Shown here in pieces: positions 12,658-20,893 of a DNA stretch of 20,893 bases. Source of the DNA: Clostridia bacterium (GTDB lineage Bacteria; Bacillota_A; Clostridia; Christensenellales; CAG-138); the NCBI GenBank assembly GCA_017394605.1, contig JAFPXU010000155.1, positions 1 to 20,893 on the forward strand, in the 5' to 3' direction. The position numbers were made by a program, and so were the translations under genes. How positions within the stretch are numbered: position 1 is the stretch's first letter; each line of letters starts with the position of its first letter. Below the pieces are notes generated by a model. It was not told where the DNA came from, ran no database searches, and was given only the letters and a program-made list of their open reading frames with translations.

Positions 12658-15498
12658 ATGGCTTCTAATTCTAAAAAAAGCAAAGCGCCTTCCTCCAGAT
12701 CCGCCGCAGCGCAGAAAGCAGCCGCAGCCCGGGTCGAAAAGAGAGAAGCACTGCGTCGGAGCAGAGAGACCCGGGGCGTTGTCTGCCTTGCGATCGCTGT
12801 TCTCCTCGGCATATATTTATTCATTTCAGGCAGCGGGATCCTCGGCAAGACGCTGAGCAGCCTCCTGTTCGGGCTCTTCGGATGGCCTGCCTATGTCCTT
12901 CCTGTTCTGTTCCTTATCATTGGGCTTCTGATCATCCGCAGCGCACGCGAAAGCCGCTCCGCCAAGAACGCCGACTGGATGTTCTTCGCGGGCATCTGGG
13001 ATATCCTGACGCTTGCCGAGGTGATACGGAATATCCCTTATTCCGGCGTGGAGTATTTTAAATACATATCGACCGCTTATACGGACGGAAGCATGGCCAG
13101 GCGGGGAGGTGGCGCGATAGGCGCCATCATGTGCTATGCCTTCCAGCAGATCTGCGGCAACGCGCTTGCCTATGTCATACTGATTGCGTTCCTTCTGATT
13201 ATTTTGATCACTGTTACCCGGTTCTCCCTTCATGATGCAGGTGAGAAGGTCACGCAGCGTGTCCAGTCTGCCACCAGAAACGTTTCTGAAAGAGCACACA
13301 ATAAACTCTTCACAATGGAACTGGTGGAGGATCGTCCGGCAGAGGAGTTCGACAATCCATTCCTGCCCGGAAGAAAGCAGAAACCGGAGTCCGAGCTGGA
13401 AGGATTCCATTCCGTCGCGGATGCCATTCCCAAAAAGAAGAAATCAGCTTCCGGTCTTGATTCGTTCAACACCGCAGCAGCCGCTCTGCCTGCCGATACA
13501 GGAGACATCACGGAACGTCCGGTTAGAACGCGTACAACCGTCAGCCATTCCAAAACACCCAGGCAAGTCGTTCCCATTGAGGAATCGCCCACGTTTGCTC
13601 CCCCGATCAAACCCGCGCCCCAGCGCCGGCACAGGGAGGAATCCGTCACGGATCAAGTCTGGAACGATTTGGACGCAACCATTCCTGCCAAACCGGTTTC
13701 ACAGCGTCCACGCGCAAACCAGGTCGATCCCGAACCATTCGCTCCGCTGACACGGACCTATGAGGTTCCGTCTTTCCTGAATCCTGCTTCAGCCGACCCA
13801 TCCGCTCCAATCGTTCCCGGGTTTATCGCGGAACCGAAAGATCAGCCCGCCAAGGATCTCGAAGTGAAAACGCCGAAAATACGTCCCGTTTCCAAACCTG
13901 CCGCCCAAAAAAATCCGCCAGAAGATGATAAGCCTTCCGCCGCGGAACCTCCGGTTGATATCACCGTTTCCGCACCTGTGGCTGAGTACGCGCCGCCGCC
14001 GGTTACTCTTCTTGCGGAACCGAAGCAAGGCGGGTTCGGAAGCGAAAATCCATCCGAAGCCGCACAGATTCTCGTGGACACCCTTGCGAGCTTTAATATC
14101 GCAGTAAAGATAACAAATTACAGCGTCGGTCCCGTCGTTACGAGATTTGAACTTCAGCCGGCTCCGGGGGTCAGAGTCAGCAAGATTATGGGACTTTCCA
14201 ACGATATCGCTCTTGCTCTGGCCGCCCCCCGCGTGCGAATTGAGGCTCCCATTCCCGGAAAAGCAGCTGTCGGAATTGAGATACCGAACAAAAAGGCGAT
14301 CCCGGTCGTGCTTCGTGAAATCGTGGAGAGCAAAGAGTTTAAGAAAGCGGCCTCTCCCATCACGCTCGCTTTCGGAAAAGATATCGCCGGCAATGTCATT
14401 ACCGCGGATCTTGCGAAGATGCCGCACTTGCTGATAGCGGGCTCAACCGGATCCGGCAAAAGCGTTTGTATCAACGATCTGATCGTTTCCATGGTTTATA
14501 AATCGTCACCGGCAGACCTTCGCATGATTCTGGTCGATCCGAAGGTCGTGGAACTGAGCGTCTATGGATCTCTCCCCCATCTTCTTATACCGGTCGTCAC
14601 GGAGCCGAAGAAAGCGGCGAGTGCGCTACGATGGGCTGTCAATGAGATGATGAAACGCTACAAACTCTTCTCCGAAGTCGGTGCGCGCGAGTTGGAACGG
14701 TATAATTCCCTTCAGAAGGAAGCCTCGTCCAAACTCCCGAAGCTGGTTGTCATTATTGATGAGCTTGCTGATCTGATGATGGTCGCACCGGACGAAGTAG
14801 AAGACAGCATCTGCCGCATCGCGCAGCTTGGGCGCGCCGCCGGAATCCATCTGATTGTCGCAACACAGCGTCCTTCTGCCGACATTATCACCGGTCTGAT
14901 CAAGGCTAATATCCCGTCCAGATGCGCGTTTGCCGTGAGTTCCGGTATCGATTCGAGAATCATTCTGGATGCGATGGGCGCAGAAAAACTTCTGGGGCGG
15001 GGCGATATGCTGTTCCATCCGACCGGCGCAAGCAAGGCGACCCGTGTCCAGTGCGCCTTTATTTCCGATGAAGAAGTCGAACGGGTCATGGATTACTTCT
15101 CCAAACAGGAGCAGACCCCGTCATTTGACGAAAAATTCGTCACGGAAGTTACCGCGGAATCGTCGGGCGGTTCCGCAGGTCAATTCGGAGAAGGCAAGCA
15201 GGAAGACGAACTGCTTCCGGAAGCGCTCAAAGTTGTTCTGGAAAACAACTCGGCTTCCATCTCCATGATCCAGCGGAGGCTCCGTGTCGGTTACGCACGT
15301 GCTGCCCGTCTGATCGATATCATGGAGCAGCACGGGTACGTTTCCGGATTTGAAGGCAGCAAACCACGCAGGGTTCTGATCAAGCAGTCCGAATTCAATC
15401 AGCTGTACGGCGGCGAAGCCGGCACAGAGGTGGAAAACCCGGAAGAATTTCCGGATGAAGACGTGTTCAGCAACTACGACGAGGAGCCGGAAGCATGA
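12658..15498 (+). CDS. DNA translocase FtsK/SpoIIIE
   Basis: Membrane-anchored motor that pumps chromosomal DNA through the division or sporulation septum, 946 residues. A basic Ala/Ser-rich N-terminus leads into several transmembrane helices (about residues 38-190). A long Pro/charged linker (about 200-460) follows, then the RecA-like motor with Walker A GSTGSGKS at 595-602 (Lys601) and Walker B VVIIDELADL (Asp701). The C-terminal gamma winged-helix, which reads strand-orienting DNA motifs, covers about residues 850-915 (SISMIQRRLRVGYARAARLIDIMEQHGYVSG). The start at 12658 has AGGAG near 12643 with 9-base spacing; a nearby ATG at 12654 is out of frame. The stop overlaps rimO. From sequence alone I cannot separate the FtsK role from the SpoIIIE role. 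Confidence 0.95.
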   Translation: MASNSKKSKAPSSRSAAAQKAAAARVEKREALRRSRETRGVVCLAIAVLLGIYLFISGSGILGKTLSSLLFGLFGWPAYVLPVLFLIIGLLIIRSARESRSAKNADWMFFAGIWDILTLAEVIRNIPYSGVEYFKYISTAYTDGSMARRGGGAIGAIMCYAFQQICGNALAYVILIAFLLIILITVTRFSLHDAGEKVTQRVQSATRNVSERAHNKLFTMELVEDRPAEEFDNPFLPGRKQKPESELEGFHSVADAIPKKKKSASGLDSFNTAAAALPADTGDITERPVRTRTTVSHSKTPRQVVPIEESPTFAPPIKPAPQRRHREESVTDQVWNDLDATIPAKPVSQRPRANQVDPEPFAPLTRTYEVPSFLNPASADPSAPIVPGFIAEPKDQPAKDLEVKTPKIRPVSKPAAQKNPPEDDKPSAAEPPVDITVSAPVAEYAPPPVTLLAEPKQGGFGSENPSEAAQILVDTLASFNIAVKITNYSVGPVVTRFELQPAPGVRVSKIMGLSNDIALALAAPRVRIEAPIPGKAAVGIEIPNKKAIPVVLREIVESKEFKKAASPITLAFGKDIAGNVITADLAKMPHLLIAGSTGSGKSVCINDLIVSMVYKSSPADLRMILVDPKVVELSVYGSLPHLLIPVVTEPKKAASALRWAVNEMMKRYKLFSEVGARELERYNSLQKEASSKLPKLVVIIDELADLMMVAPDEVEDSICRIAQLGRAAGIHLIVATQRPSADIITGLIKANIPSRCAFAVSSGIDSRIILDAMGAEKLLGRGDMLFHPTGASKATRVQCAFISDEEVERVMDYFSKQEQTPSFDEKFVTEVTAESSGGSAGQFGEGKQEDELLPEALKVVLENNSASISMIQRRLRVGYARAARLIDIMEQHGYVSGFEGSKPRRVLIKQSEFNQLYGGEAGTEVENPEEFPDEDVFSNYDEEPEA

Positions 15499-16784
15499 GC
15501 CAGATCGGCGTTATTTCCCTTGGCTGCGCCAAGAATCAGGTCGATACAGAACATATGCTTGCTTATCTGAAAGCAGCCGGCCACGATTTCGTCTCTGACC
15601 CTTCCGAGGCGGACATTCTGATCGTCAACACGTGTGGGTTCATCGAACCCGCAAAGCAAGAATCGATCAATACCATTCTGGAAATGGCGGAGTATAAAAA
15701 GCACGGCCGCTGTTCCGTTTTGGTTGCGACCGGCTGCCTTGCACAGCGTTATATGGATGAATTGCGGGATGCGCTTCCGGAAGTCGACATCTTTCTGGGC
15801 GTTCATGATTACGCCAAGCTTCCCTCCCTGCTTGCAGGAGCTCCTGCTCCCGTCTGCGCCCCCTATGCAGGCAGAGTGCTAACAACACCTCCCTACAGTG
15901 CGTATCTGCGAATCGGGGACGGATGTAGCAACCGCTGCACCTACTGCGCGATTCCGTTGATCAGGGGGCCGCTGCAGAGTGTTCCCATGGAAAAACTGGT
16001 AGAAGAAGCGGAAATCCTTGCGGACGGCGGTGTTACGGAGCTGAACATTATCGCGCAGGATACTTCCGGTTACGGACTGGATCTGTACGGTAAGCCGATG
16101 CTCCTGCCCTTGCTGGACCGTCTTTCGAAAATCTCCGGACTGCACTGGCTCCGCGTCCTGTATACCTATCCGGACACGGTAACGGAGGAACTGCTTGACG
16201 CATTCTCATCCAACGAAAAGATCCTGAATTATCTGGATATTCCGCTGCAGCATATCAACGACGGGATCCTGAAAGCCATGAACAGGCGCGGGAATCGCGC
16301 ACACATCGAATCCGTTCTGAATCATCTTGTTCCGTACAGAAGCAGGTTTACGCTCCGCACGACCATGATGGTAGGGTTCCCGGGTGAAACAGACGGGCAG
16401 TTCCAAGAACTGATGGAATTCCTCCGGAACTATCCGTTCGACCGTGTCGGTGCCTTTGCTTTCTCTCCGGAAGAGAACACGCCCGCGGCATCCATGAACA
16501 ATCAGGTGCCTGAAGATGTCAAGGAAGCGCGGCTTGACGCGCTTATGACACAACAGCGTGGAATCTCCGCCCGGCTGAACAAGGCGAGAATCGGACAGGC
16601 TGTAGAGGTTCTGATTGAGGGAAACGATGAAACCGGTTTGTTCGGCAGGTCGTTTGCGGAAGCACCGGATGTGGACGGTGTGATCCATCTTCCGTACAGA
16701 TCCGGCATCAAGGCCGGGCAGTATATCAAGGTAAAACTTCTCGAATCTGACGATTATGATATGACTGGAGGATATCTTCTGTGA
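15495..16784 (+). CDS. rimO: Ribosomal protein S12 methylthiotransferase RimO
   Basis: Radical-SAM enzyme that adds a methylthio group to an aspartate of ribosomal protein S12, 429 residues. The N-terminal UPF0004 domain has its cluster cysteines at 11 (SLGCAKNQVDTE, the RimO rather than MiaB style), 47 (NTCGF) and 81 (TGCLAQRY). The radical-SAM cysteines are 144, 148 and 151 (CSNRCTYC). A TRAM-like domain ends the chain (about 365-429). ATG 15495 overlaps the ftsK stop (ATGA) and has GAGGAG 8 bases upstream. Its own stop overlaps the GTG of pgsA. S12 itself is not in the window. Confidence 0.95.
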   Translation: MSQIGVISLGCAKNQVDTEHMLAYLKAAGHDFVSDPSEADILIVNTCGFIEPAKQESINTILEMAEYKKHGRCSVLVATGCLAQRYMDELRDALPEVDIFLGVHDYAKLPSLLAGAPAPVCAPYAGRVLTTPPYSAYLRIGDGCSNRCTYCAIPLIRGPLQSVPMEKLVEEAEILADGGVTELNIIAQDTSGYGLDLYGKPMLLPLLDRLSKISGLHWLRVLYTYPDTVTEELLDAFSSNEKILNYLDIPLQHINDGILKAMNRRGNRAHIESVLNHLVPYRSRFTLRTTMMVGFPGETDGQFQELMEFLRNYPFDRVGAFAFSPEENTPAASMNNQVPEDVKEARLDALMTQQRGISARLNKARIGQAVEVLIEGNDETGLFGRSFAEAPDVDGVIHLPYRSGIKAGQYIKVKLLESDDYDMTGGYLL

Positions 16785-17320
16785 ATCCCGCTAACAAGGC
16801 GACCATGCTCCGAATCATTCTTATTCCGTTTTTTGTCGCCTGCTTTTATCTCGATTTTCCGCATTCACGTGTAGTCGCATGTTGTATCTTCATCTTCGCA
16901 AGTTTGACCGATGCCTGGGACGGCTGGTATGCCCGGAGTCACAATCTCGTTACGGATTTCGGAAAACTGATGGATCCTATGGCGGATAAGCTTCTGACCT
17001 GTACCGCATTTATCATGCTGCTCGGAATCGGGAAGCTTCATCCCATATTTGTCATCATTTTTATCGGCAGGGAACTGATCATATCCGCTTTCCGCCTGAT
17101 CGCAACGGAAAAGAATATCGTTATTGCCGCCGGAAAACTCGGAAAGGTAAAGACTGTACTTCAGTGCCTTGCCATCATCTTTCTTCTGCTTGACAATCCG
17201 TTCTTCAGAAGAATCGGTTTCCCGTTTGATCAGGTACTTGTCTGGGCCGCCGCTGTGTTTACAGTCTGGTCCTGCATCGACTATATCGTTCGAAACAAAA
17301 GTGTGGTGAGCAGCAAATGA
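16781..17320 (+). CDS. pgsA: CDP-diacylglycerol-glycerol-3-phosphate 3-phosphatidyltransferase
   Basis: Membrane enzyme making phosphatidylglycerol phosphate, the first committed step to phosphatidylglycerol; 179 residues, as in the family. The CDP-alcohol phosphotransferase signature is complete at about residues 47-70: DGWYAR, eight residues, then G-x3-D-x3-D (GKLMDPMAD). Several hydrophobic helices surround it. The start is GTG 16781, overlapping the rimO stop as GTGA and preceded by GGAGG about 9 bases upstream; the N-terminus NPANKATMLRIILIP fits PgsA. Its stop overlaps the ATG of cinA. The position between rimO and cinA-recA is common in Firmicutes. Confidence 0.94.
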   Translation: MNPANKATMLRIILIPFFVACFYLDFPHSRVVACCIFIFASLTDAWDGWYARSHNLVTDFGKLMDPMADKLLTCTAFIMLLGIGKLHPIFVIIFIGRELIISAFRLIATEKNIVIAAGKLGKVKTVLQCLAIIFLLLDNPFFRRIGFPFDQVLVWAAAVFTVWSCIDYIVRNKSVVSSK

Positions 17321-18540
17321 TTGCAGAAATCGTATCTGTCGGAACAGAACTCCTCATGGGTCAGATCGTCAATACGGATGCACAGCATATCGCGAGAAAC
17401 CTTGCTCCGCTGGGCTATATCTGTTATTACCAGGTAACGGTCGGTGACAACGCGCAGCGTCTGACAGATGCGGTACGAACCGCGCTTTCCCGCTCCGATC
17501 TTGTGATCTTTACCGGAGGACTTGGCCCCACGGAAGACGATCTGACAAAGGAGACCGTCGCTGAAGCGCTCGGCCTTACCTGTGTTCCGATTCCGGAGCA
17601 GGTGGAGATCCTGAAAAGACAGTTTCGCAACGCCGGCTGGTCCATGACGCCCAACAACCTTAAGCAGGCTTCTTTTCCGGAATCCGCCATCATATTGAAA
17701 AACGACCACGGTACCGCGCCTGGATGCATTATGGAAGCAAACGGAAAAGCCGCAATACTGCTCCCCGGACCGCCGCATGAGCTTTTTCCCATGTTCGACC
17801 ACTATGTCCTTCCGTACCTCGAAAAAAAAGGAAACACTCATCTTCACTCGCGCTTTCTGAAGGTCACCGGCGTCGGGGAATCCCGTCTGACATATGAGAT
17901 CAGGGATCTGATCGCTTCCCAGACCAATCCCACGATCGCCCCATACGCAAAACCCGGAGAAGTGGAGCTCCGCCTGACCGCAAAATGCGCAACTGACGAG
18001 GAAGGCGAGGCTTTGATTGCTCCCGTAATGCAAGCCATACTCGATCATTTCGGTGCCAGCGTTTATTCCGTAAACGGAGAAACGCTGGAAGAGGTCTGCG
18101 TAAAGGCTCTGAACGCATGTTCAAAAACCCTCTCCGTATATGAAACAGGCTCCGGTGGGCTCGTTTGCTCTGCGCTTACGTCTGTGCCCGGTCATGAGGC
18201 GTTTCTGAAGGAAGGACGGGTCATTTGCGGATATGACAGATACATCTCTTCCTCCGATCCTTTCGGCCCTGAATATGCTCTTGCTCTTGCGCGCACGGCT
18301 AGAACGCTATCCGGAACGGATCTCGGTCTCTCCGTCGGTCCACTGAAGACGACGGAAAACCCGGGTTCACGCATGACCGGAACAGCATATATCGCCATAT
18401 CGGACGGTGAATCTGACAAAACAGTCGTCCTGAATATGATGGGGTCGCCGGAACGTCTCCGCAGGATCTGCACCTTGAAGGCCATGGATCTGCTCAGGAG
18501 AAAATGCTTGAACCAGCCGCTAGATATTGATATAATTTAA
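17317..18540 (+). CDS. cinA: CinA family protein with degenerate amidase domain
   Basis: Competence/damage-inducible family protein, 407 residues. The N-terminal molybdopterin-binding-like (COG1058) domain is intact: [22 protein letters not shown] at 4-25, [15 protein letters not shown] near 66-80 and [13 protein letters not shown] near 149. In CinA this part hydrolyses ADP-ribose or NAD-type pyrophosphates. The C-terminal domain (about 255-405) should be the PncC nicotinamide-nucleotide amidase, but the usual ESCTGG nucleophile motif reads ETGSGG (Thr277 in the serine place). The usual YSNEAK lysine motif reads YDRYIS, and the TGIAGPGG loop is altered. Amidase activity is therefore doubtful. 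ATG 17317 overlaps pgsA (ATGA). The recA promoter lies inside the last codons. Confidence 0.9.
   Translation: MIAEIVSVGTELLMGQIVNTDAQHIARNLAPLGYICYYQVTVGDNAQRLTDAVRTALSRSDLVIFTGGLGPTEDDLTKETVAEALGLTCVPIPEQVEILKRQFRNAGWSMTPNNLKQASFPESAIILKNDHGTAPGCIMEANGKAAILLPGPPHELFPMFDHYVLPYLEKKGNTHLHSRFLKVTGVGESRLTYEIRDLIASQTNPTIAPYAKPGEVELRLTAKCATDEEGEALIAPVMQAILDHFGASVYSVNGETLEEVCVKALNACSKTLSVYETGSGGLVCSALTSVPGHEAFLKEGRVICGYDRYISSSDPFGPEYALALARTARTLSGTDLGLSVGPLKTTENPGSRMTGTAYIAISDGESDKTVVLNMMGSPERLRRICTLKAMDLLRRKCLNQPLDIDII
18508..18536 (+). promoter_or_regulatory. Promoter for recA inside the end of cinA
   Basis: TTGAAC (18508-18513) lies 17 bases before a perfect TATAAT (18531-18536). Transcription would start near 18543, about 38 bases before recA. 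No CGAAC-N4-GTTCG-like LexA box is visible here. Confidence 0.65.
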
Positions 18541-18580
18541 TGGTTGTCTACACATAATATTGATGAGGAGCTTGAATTGT

Positions 18581-19633
18581 ATGAGTGTTGAAAAAGAAAA
18601 AGCGTTGGAAATGGCTCTGAACCAAATCGAGAAACAATTCGGTAAGGGTACCATCATGAAACTCGGCGATGCCGGAGCCAGAATTGCTGTTTCCGTCATC
18701 CCTACCGGCTGCATCCAGTTGGACTATGCGCTCGGAGTCGGCGGCGTGCCGCGCGGAAGAATCATTGAGGTTTTTGGTCCTGAGTCCTCCGGTAAAACGA
18801 CCATAGCCCTGCATATTATCGCGCAGGCTCAGAAAGCCGGCGGAACCGCAGCTTTTATAGACGCCGAGCATGCGCTTGATCCGGTATATGCCGGCAATCT
18901 CGGCGTGAATGTAGACGATTTGTATGTCTCGCAGCCTGACACAGGCGAACAGGCGCTTGAAATCACGGAAACGCTCGTCCGGAGCGGGGCAATCGATGTA
19001 ATCGTCATCGACTCCGTCGCAGCCCTCGTTCCCAAGGCCGAAATCGAAGGCGAAATGGGAGACTCCCATGTTGGTCTTCAGGCACGGCTCATGTCGCAGG
19101 CGCTCCGTAAATTGACCGGCGCCATCAGCAAGTCCAATACCGTTGTTATTTTCATCAACCAGCTCCGCGAAAAAGTCGGCGTCATGTTCGGCAATCCCGA
19201 AACAACGACCGGCGGCCGCGCGCTGAAGTTCTACTCTTCCGTCCGCATGGACGTGAGAAGAATCGATACCATCAAAAACGGTGCAGATCCGGTCGGCAGC
19301 CGTACACGGGTCAAAATCGTCAAGAACAAGGTCGCTCCCCCGTTCAAAACGGCGGAATTCGACATGCTCTACGGTCAGGGTATTTCCAGAGAAGGATCCC
19401 TGCTTGATCTCGCGACCGACAAGGGCATCATCAGCAAAACCGGATCCTGGTTCTCCTATGGAGATATGCGCATCGGTCAGGGCCGTGAAAATGCGCGCGC
19501 ATTCCTGAAGGACAATCCCGAAGTCGCGTCCGAAATCGAAAAGACTCTCCGGAGCGTTCTGGATCAGGAGCGGGAGAAAGCGGCGGAAGACGCCGCAGCC
19601 AAACAGGCTGCGAGAGCCAGCGCTAATTCCTGA
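18581..19633 (+). CDS. recA: Recombinase RecA
   Basis: Strand-exchange ATPase of homologous recombination and the co-protease that triggers LexA cleavage; 350 residues from the chosen start. [13 protein letters not shown] at 18581 is the standard RecA opening and has GAGGAG at 18565-18570, 10 bases upstream; an ATG at 18560 in the same frame lies before that SD and is rejected. Visible are Walker A GPESSGKT at 66-73, the conserved [22 protein letters not shown] stretch with Walker B (about 140-160), loop L2 near residues 195-210 ([22 protein letters not shown]), and the C-terminal domain ending in an Ala/Glu-rich tail. It is last in the ftsK-cinA direction but has its own promoter. A terminator follows. 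Confidence 0.97.
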   Translation: MSVEKEKALEMALNQIEKQFGKGTIMKLGDAGARIAVSVIPTGCIQLDYALGVGGVPRGRIIEVFGPESSGKTTIALHIIAQAQKAGGTAAFIDAEHALDPVYAGNLGVNVDDLYVSQPDTGEQALEITETLVRSGAIDVIVIDSVAALVPKAEIEGEMGDSHVGLQARLMSQALRKLTGAISKSNTVVIFINQLREKVGVMFGNPETTTGGRALKFYSSVRMDVRRIDTIKNGADPVGSRTRVKIVKNKVAPPFKTAEFDMLYGQGISREGSLLDLATDKGIISKTGSWFSYGDMRIGQGRENARAFLKDNPEVASEIEKTLRSVLDQEREKAAEDAAAKQAARASANS

Positions 19634-19675
19634 GACTGGTCGGCTTAACGGACAATATCAGTCTTAGTTTCTTTG

Positions 19676-19710
19676 GGGAAAGCGGAAAAACGCTTTCCCT
19701 AATCTTATTT
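19676..19710 (+). terminator. Rho-independent terminator after recA
   Basis: A 9-bp perfect stem GGGAAAGCG/CGCTTTCCC (19676-19684 with 19691-19699) around GAAAAA is followed by a T-rich run ending near 19713. It lies about 45 bases after the recA stop. Confidence 0.85.
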
Positions 19711-19716
19711 TTTCGC

Positions 19717-19797
19717 CGATTTTGCGCTTTTTTTCTCACAAATCCAATTGACACGGAATATCCGTTTTGATAAACTAACGATTGTGCGATTTTGCGC
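19717..19797. repeat. Direct repeat flanking the rplM promoter
   Basis: The 11-base sequence CGATTTTGCGC occurs at 19717-19727 and again at 19787-19797, 70 bases apart. One copy lies upstream of the -35 and the other just after the expected transcription start. Its meaning is unknown. Confidence 0.6.
19748..19776 (+). promoter_or_regulatory. Promoter for rplM-rpsI
   Basis: A perfect TTGACA (19748-19753) lies 17 bases before TAAACT (19771-19776). The spacer holds a small palindrome, CGGA-ATA-TCCG (19754-19764). Transcription would start near 19783, leaving a leader of about 98 bases. Confidence 0.7.
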
Positions 19798-19880
19798 GGT
19801 TATCCGCCACAGCCCCGGAGGGTTTCTGCTGAAATAGGCACAAAAGCATTATTTTATTAATTAAGGTTGGAGGAATCGCC
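19783..19880 (+). promoter_or_regulatory. Structured leader of rplM, possible L13 autoregulatory leader
   Basis: The leader contains two adjoining hairpins, GCGG-TTAT-CCGC (19796-19807) and CCC-CGGA-GGG (19813-19822), then an A/T-rich stretch and the SD GGAGG (19869-19873). Firmicutes rplM-rpsI operons are known to carry an L13 leader RNA used for autoregulation; that this is one is inference from position and structure. Confidence 0.45.
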
Positions 19881-20312
19881 ATGAAATCCTATATGGCCAA
19901 GGGCGAAACCGCTGAGCACAACTGGTACGTGGTCGATGCTGAGAACATGATTCTTGGTCGTCTTTCCTCGCAGGTCGCAGCTATTCTCAGAGGCAAACAT
20001 AAGCCCACTTTCACTCCCCATGTTGATACAGGCGATCATGTTATCATCGTGAACGCCGCCAAAGTTCGCATGACAGGGAATAAACTTGATCAGAAACTTT
20101 ATCGTCACCATACCGGTTATCCGGGTGGACTTCGCGAAATCCCTTACCGCACTCTTCTTGCAGAGAAGCCGGAATTCGCAGTCTATGAATCCATTCGCCG
20201 CATGATGCCCAAGGGACCCCTTGGCCGTCAGATGCTCAAGAAGCTCCGTGTTTACGCCGGTCCCGAGCACAACAACGCTGCTCAGAAACCCGAAACACTC
20301 GTGCTGAAGTAA
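19881..20312 (+). CDS. rplM: 50S ribosomal protein L13
   Basis: Large-subunit ribosomal protein of 143 residues, the standard bacterial length. Recognisable stretches are [30 protein letters not shown] near residues 15-44, [33 protein letters not shown] at about 51-83, and the signature [25 protein letters not shown] at about 108-132. The start has GGAGG with 7-base spacing. It is followed after 17 bases by rpsI, the near-universal pairing. Expression probably runs from the promoter at 19748 through a structured leader. Confidence 0.97.
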   Translation: MKSYMAKGETAEHNWYVVDAENMILGRLSSQVAAILRGKHKPTFTPHVDTGDHVIIVNAAKVRMTGNKLDQKLYRHHTGYPGGLREIPYRTLLAEKPEFAVYESIRRMMPKGPLGRQMLKKLRVYAGPEHNNAAQKPETLVLK

Positions 20313-20329
20313 CAGAGGAGGAACGAACA

Positions 20330-20722
20330 ATGGCTACTACACAGTATCTTGGTACCGGCAGACGCAAAAAGTCAGTCGCGCGCGTTCGGTTGCTCCCCGG
20401 CAAGGGTGAAATCTCCGTCAACAAGCGTGATCTTGATGACTATTTCGGTCTTGAAACCTTGAAGATGATTGTCCGTGCTCCTTTGGTTCTTACGGACACA
20501 CTGAGCAAATATGACGTATACGCGAACGTATACGGTGGCGGCACGACCGGTCAGGCCGGTGCGATTCGTCACGGCATCTCCCGTGCTCTGCTCAAAGTTC
20601 AGCCCGAACTTAGAGGCACTCTTAAAAAAGCGGGATTCCTGACTCGTGACCCGAGAATGAAAGAGCGTAAAAAGTACGGTCTCAAAGCCGCACGTCGTGC
20701 GCCGCAGTTCTCAAAACGTTAA
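20330..20722 (+). CDS. rpsI: 30S ribosomal protein S9
   Basis: Small-subunit ribosomal protein of 130 residues. It opens with [26 protein letters not shown], contains the signature [20 protein letters not shown] near residues 65-84, and ends in the hallmark basic tail with terminal SKR, which in S9 reaches the P-site tRNA. The start has AGAGGAGG about 7 bases upstream. It is cotranscribed with rplM. Codon choice is plain and similar to rplM, as expected of highly expressed genes. Confidence 0.97.
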   Translation: MATTQYLGTGRRKKSVARVRLLPGKGEISVNKRDLDDYFGLETLKMIVRAPLVLTDTLSKYDVYANVYGGGTTGQAGAIRHGISRALLKVQPELRGTLKKAGFLTRDPRMKERKKYGLKAARRAPQFSKR

Positions 20723-20821
20723 CCAAGACCAAACAAAAATGCAAAAAGCCCTGGAAATTCGACTCAATGTCAAATGTTGGGGTTGAGATAAAAGAAATCA
20801 AGTAAAATCAAGTTCAAACAG

Positions 20822-20856
20822 GAGTCTTGCATGAAAGTGTGAGACTCTTGTTGTAT
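20822..20856 (+). terminator. Possible weak terminator after rpsI
   Basis: GAGTCT (20822-20827) pairs with AGACTC (20842-20847), followed by the T-rich TTGTTGTATT. The 14-base loop and short stem make it weak. A tandem repeat of AAATCAAGT (20795-20803 and 20805-20813) precedes it. Confidence 0.35.
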
Positions 20857-20883
20857 TCAGGCATGTAAAGGAAAGGAAACAGC

Positions 20884-20893
20884 ATGCGGCAGG
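20884..20893 (+). CDS. Possible start of a further gene, cut by the window edge
   Basis: ATG CGG CAG at the very end follows a purine-rich AAAGGAAAGG ending 6 bases upstream, a good SD. Only three codons are visible, so nothing can be said of the product, and it may not be a gene. Confidence 0.3.

Noticed and set aside
18560..18580. Earlier in-frame ATG for recA
   Set aside because: It precedes and overlaps the SD at 18565-18570; the normal RecA opening is at 18581.
1..20893. Mobile element, prophage or defence island
   Set aside because: No transposase, integrase, terminal repeats, toxin pair, nuclease or abrupt composition change was seen; all long frames fit chromosomal families.

Overview
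The window looks like chromosome of an anaerobic Gram-positive of the Clostridia type (Bacillota). Grounds: dnaX-ybaB-recR in the Firmicutes order; an ftsK/spoIIIE-rimO-pgsA-cinA-recA run; lipoprotein signal peptides; strong purine-rich Shine-Dalgarno (SD) sequences; TTGnnn-N17-TATAAT promoters; and a UPF0340 (YwlG-like) protein. Base composition and codon use look even throughout. I see no transposase, integrase, phage gene, CRISPR array, tRNA or rRNA. Genus is not decidable by eye.

Layout. (1) 1-1650: a lone sodium:solute symporter with its own terminator. (2) 1700-5340: dnaX, ybaB, recR and a lipoprotein L,D-transpeptidase, the last overlapping recR by ATGA and closed by a two-way terminator. 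(3) 5340-6600, minus strand: a small double zinc-ribbon protein, a 353-bp gene-free stretch that I read as a promoter plus a roughly 215-nt folded RNA, and a UPF0340 protein. (4) 6600-7672: mutY, divergent from UPF0340 and apparently leaderless. (5) 7690-11710: a LysR-type regulator, a TAXI-type solute-binding lipoprotein and a fused TRAP permease, i.e. a regulated uptake system for an unidentified (probably organic acid-like) solute. (6) 11726-12567, minus: a SIMPL-domain lipoprotein. (7) 12600-19700: FtsK/SpoIIIE, RimO, PgsA and CinA joined by 4-bp stop/start overlaps, then recA from its own promoter. (8) 19740-20893: rplM-rpsI with a structured leader, and the first codons of a possible further gene.

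Functionally, most of the window is housekeeping: replication and recombination (dnaX, ybaB, recR, recA, mutY), chromosome segregation (ftsK), translation (rimO, rplM, rpsI), lipid and wall (pgsA, L,D-transpeptidase). The accessory part is the LysR/TAXI-TRAP cluster and the symporter. The best candidate for something under-described is the structured RNA upstream of the zinc-ribbon gene. Next are an SD-masking hairpin between the TRAP genes and a CinA whose amidase domain lacks the usual catalytic residues.
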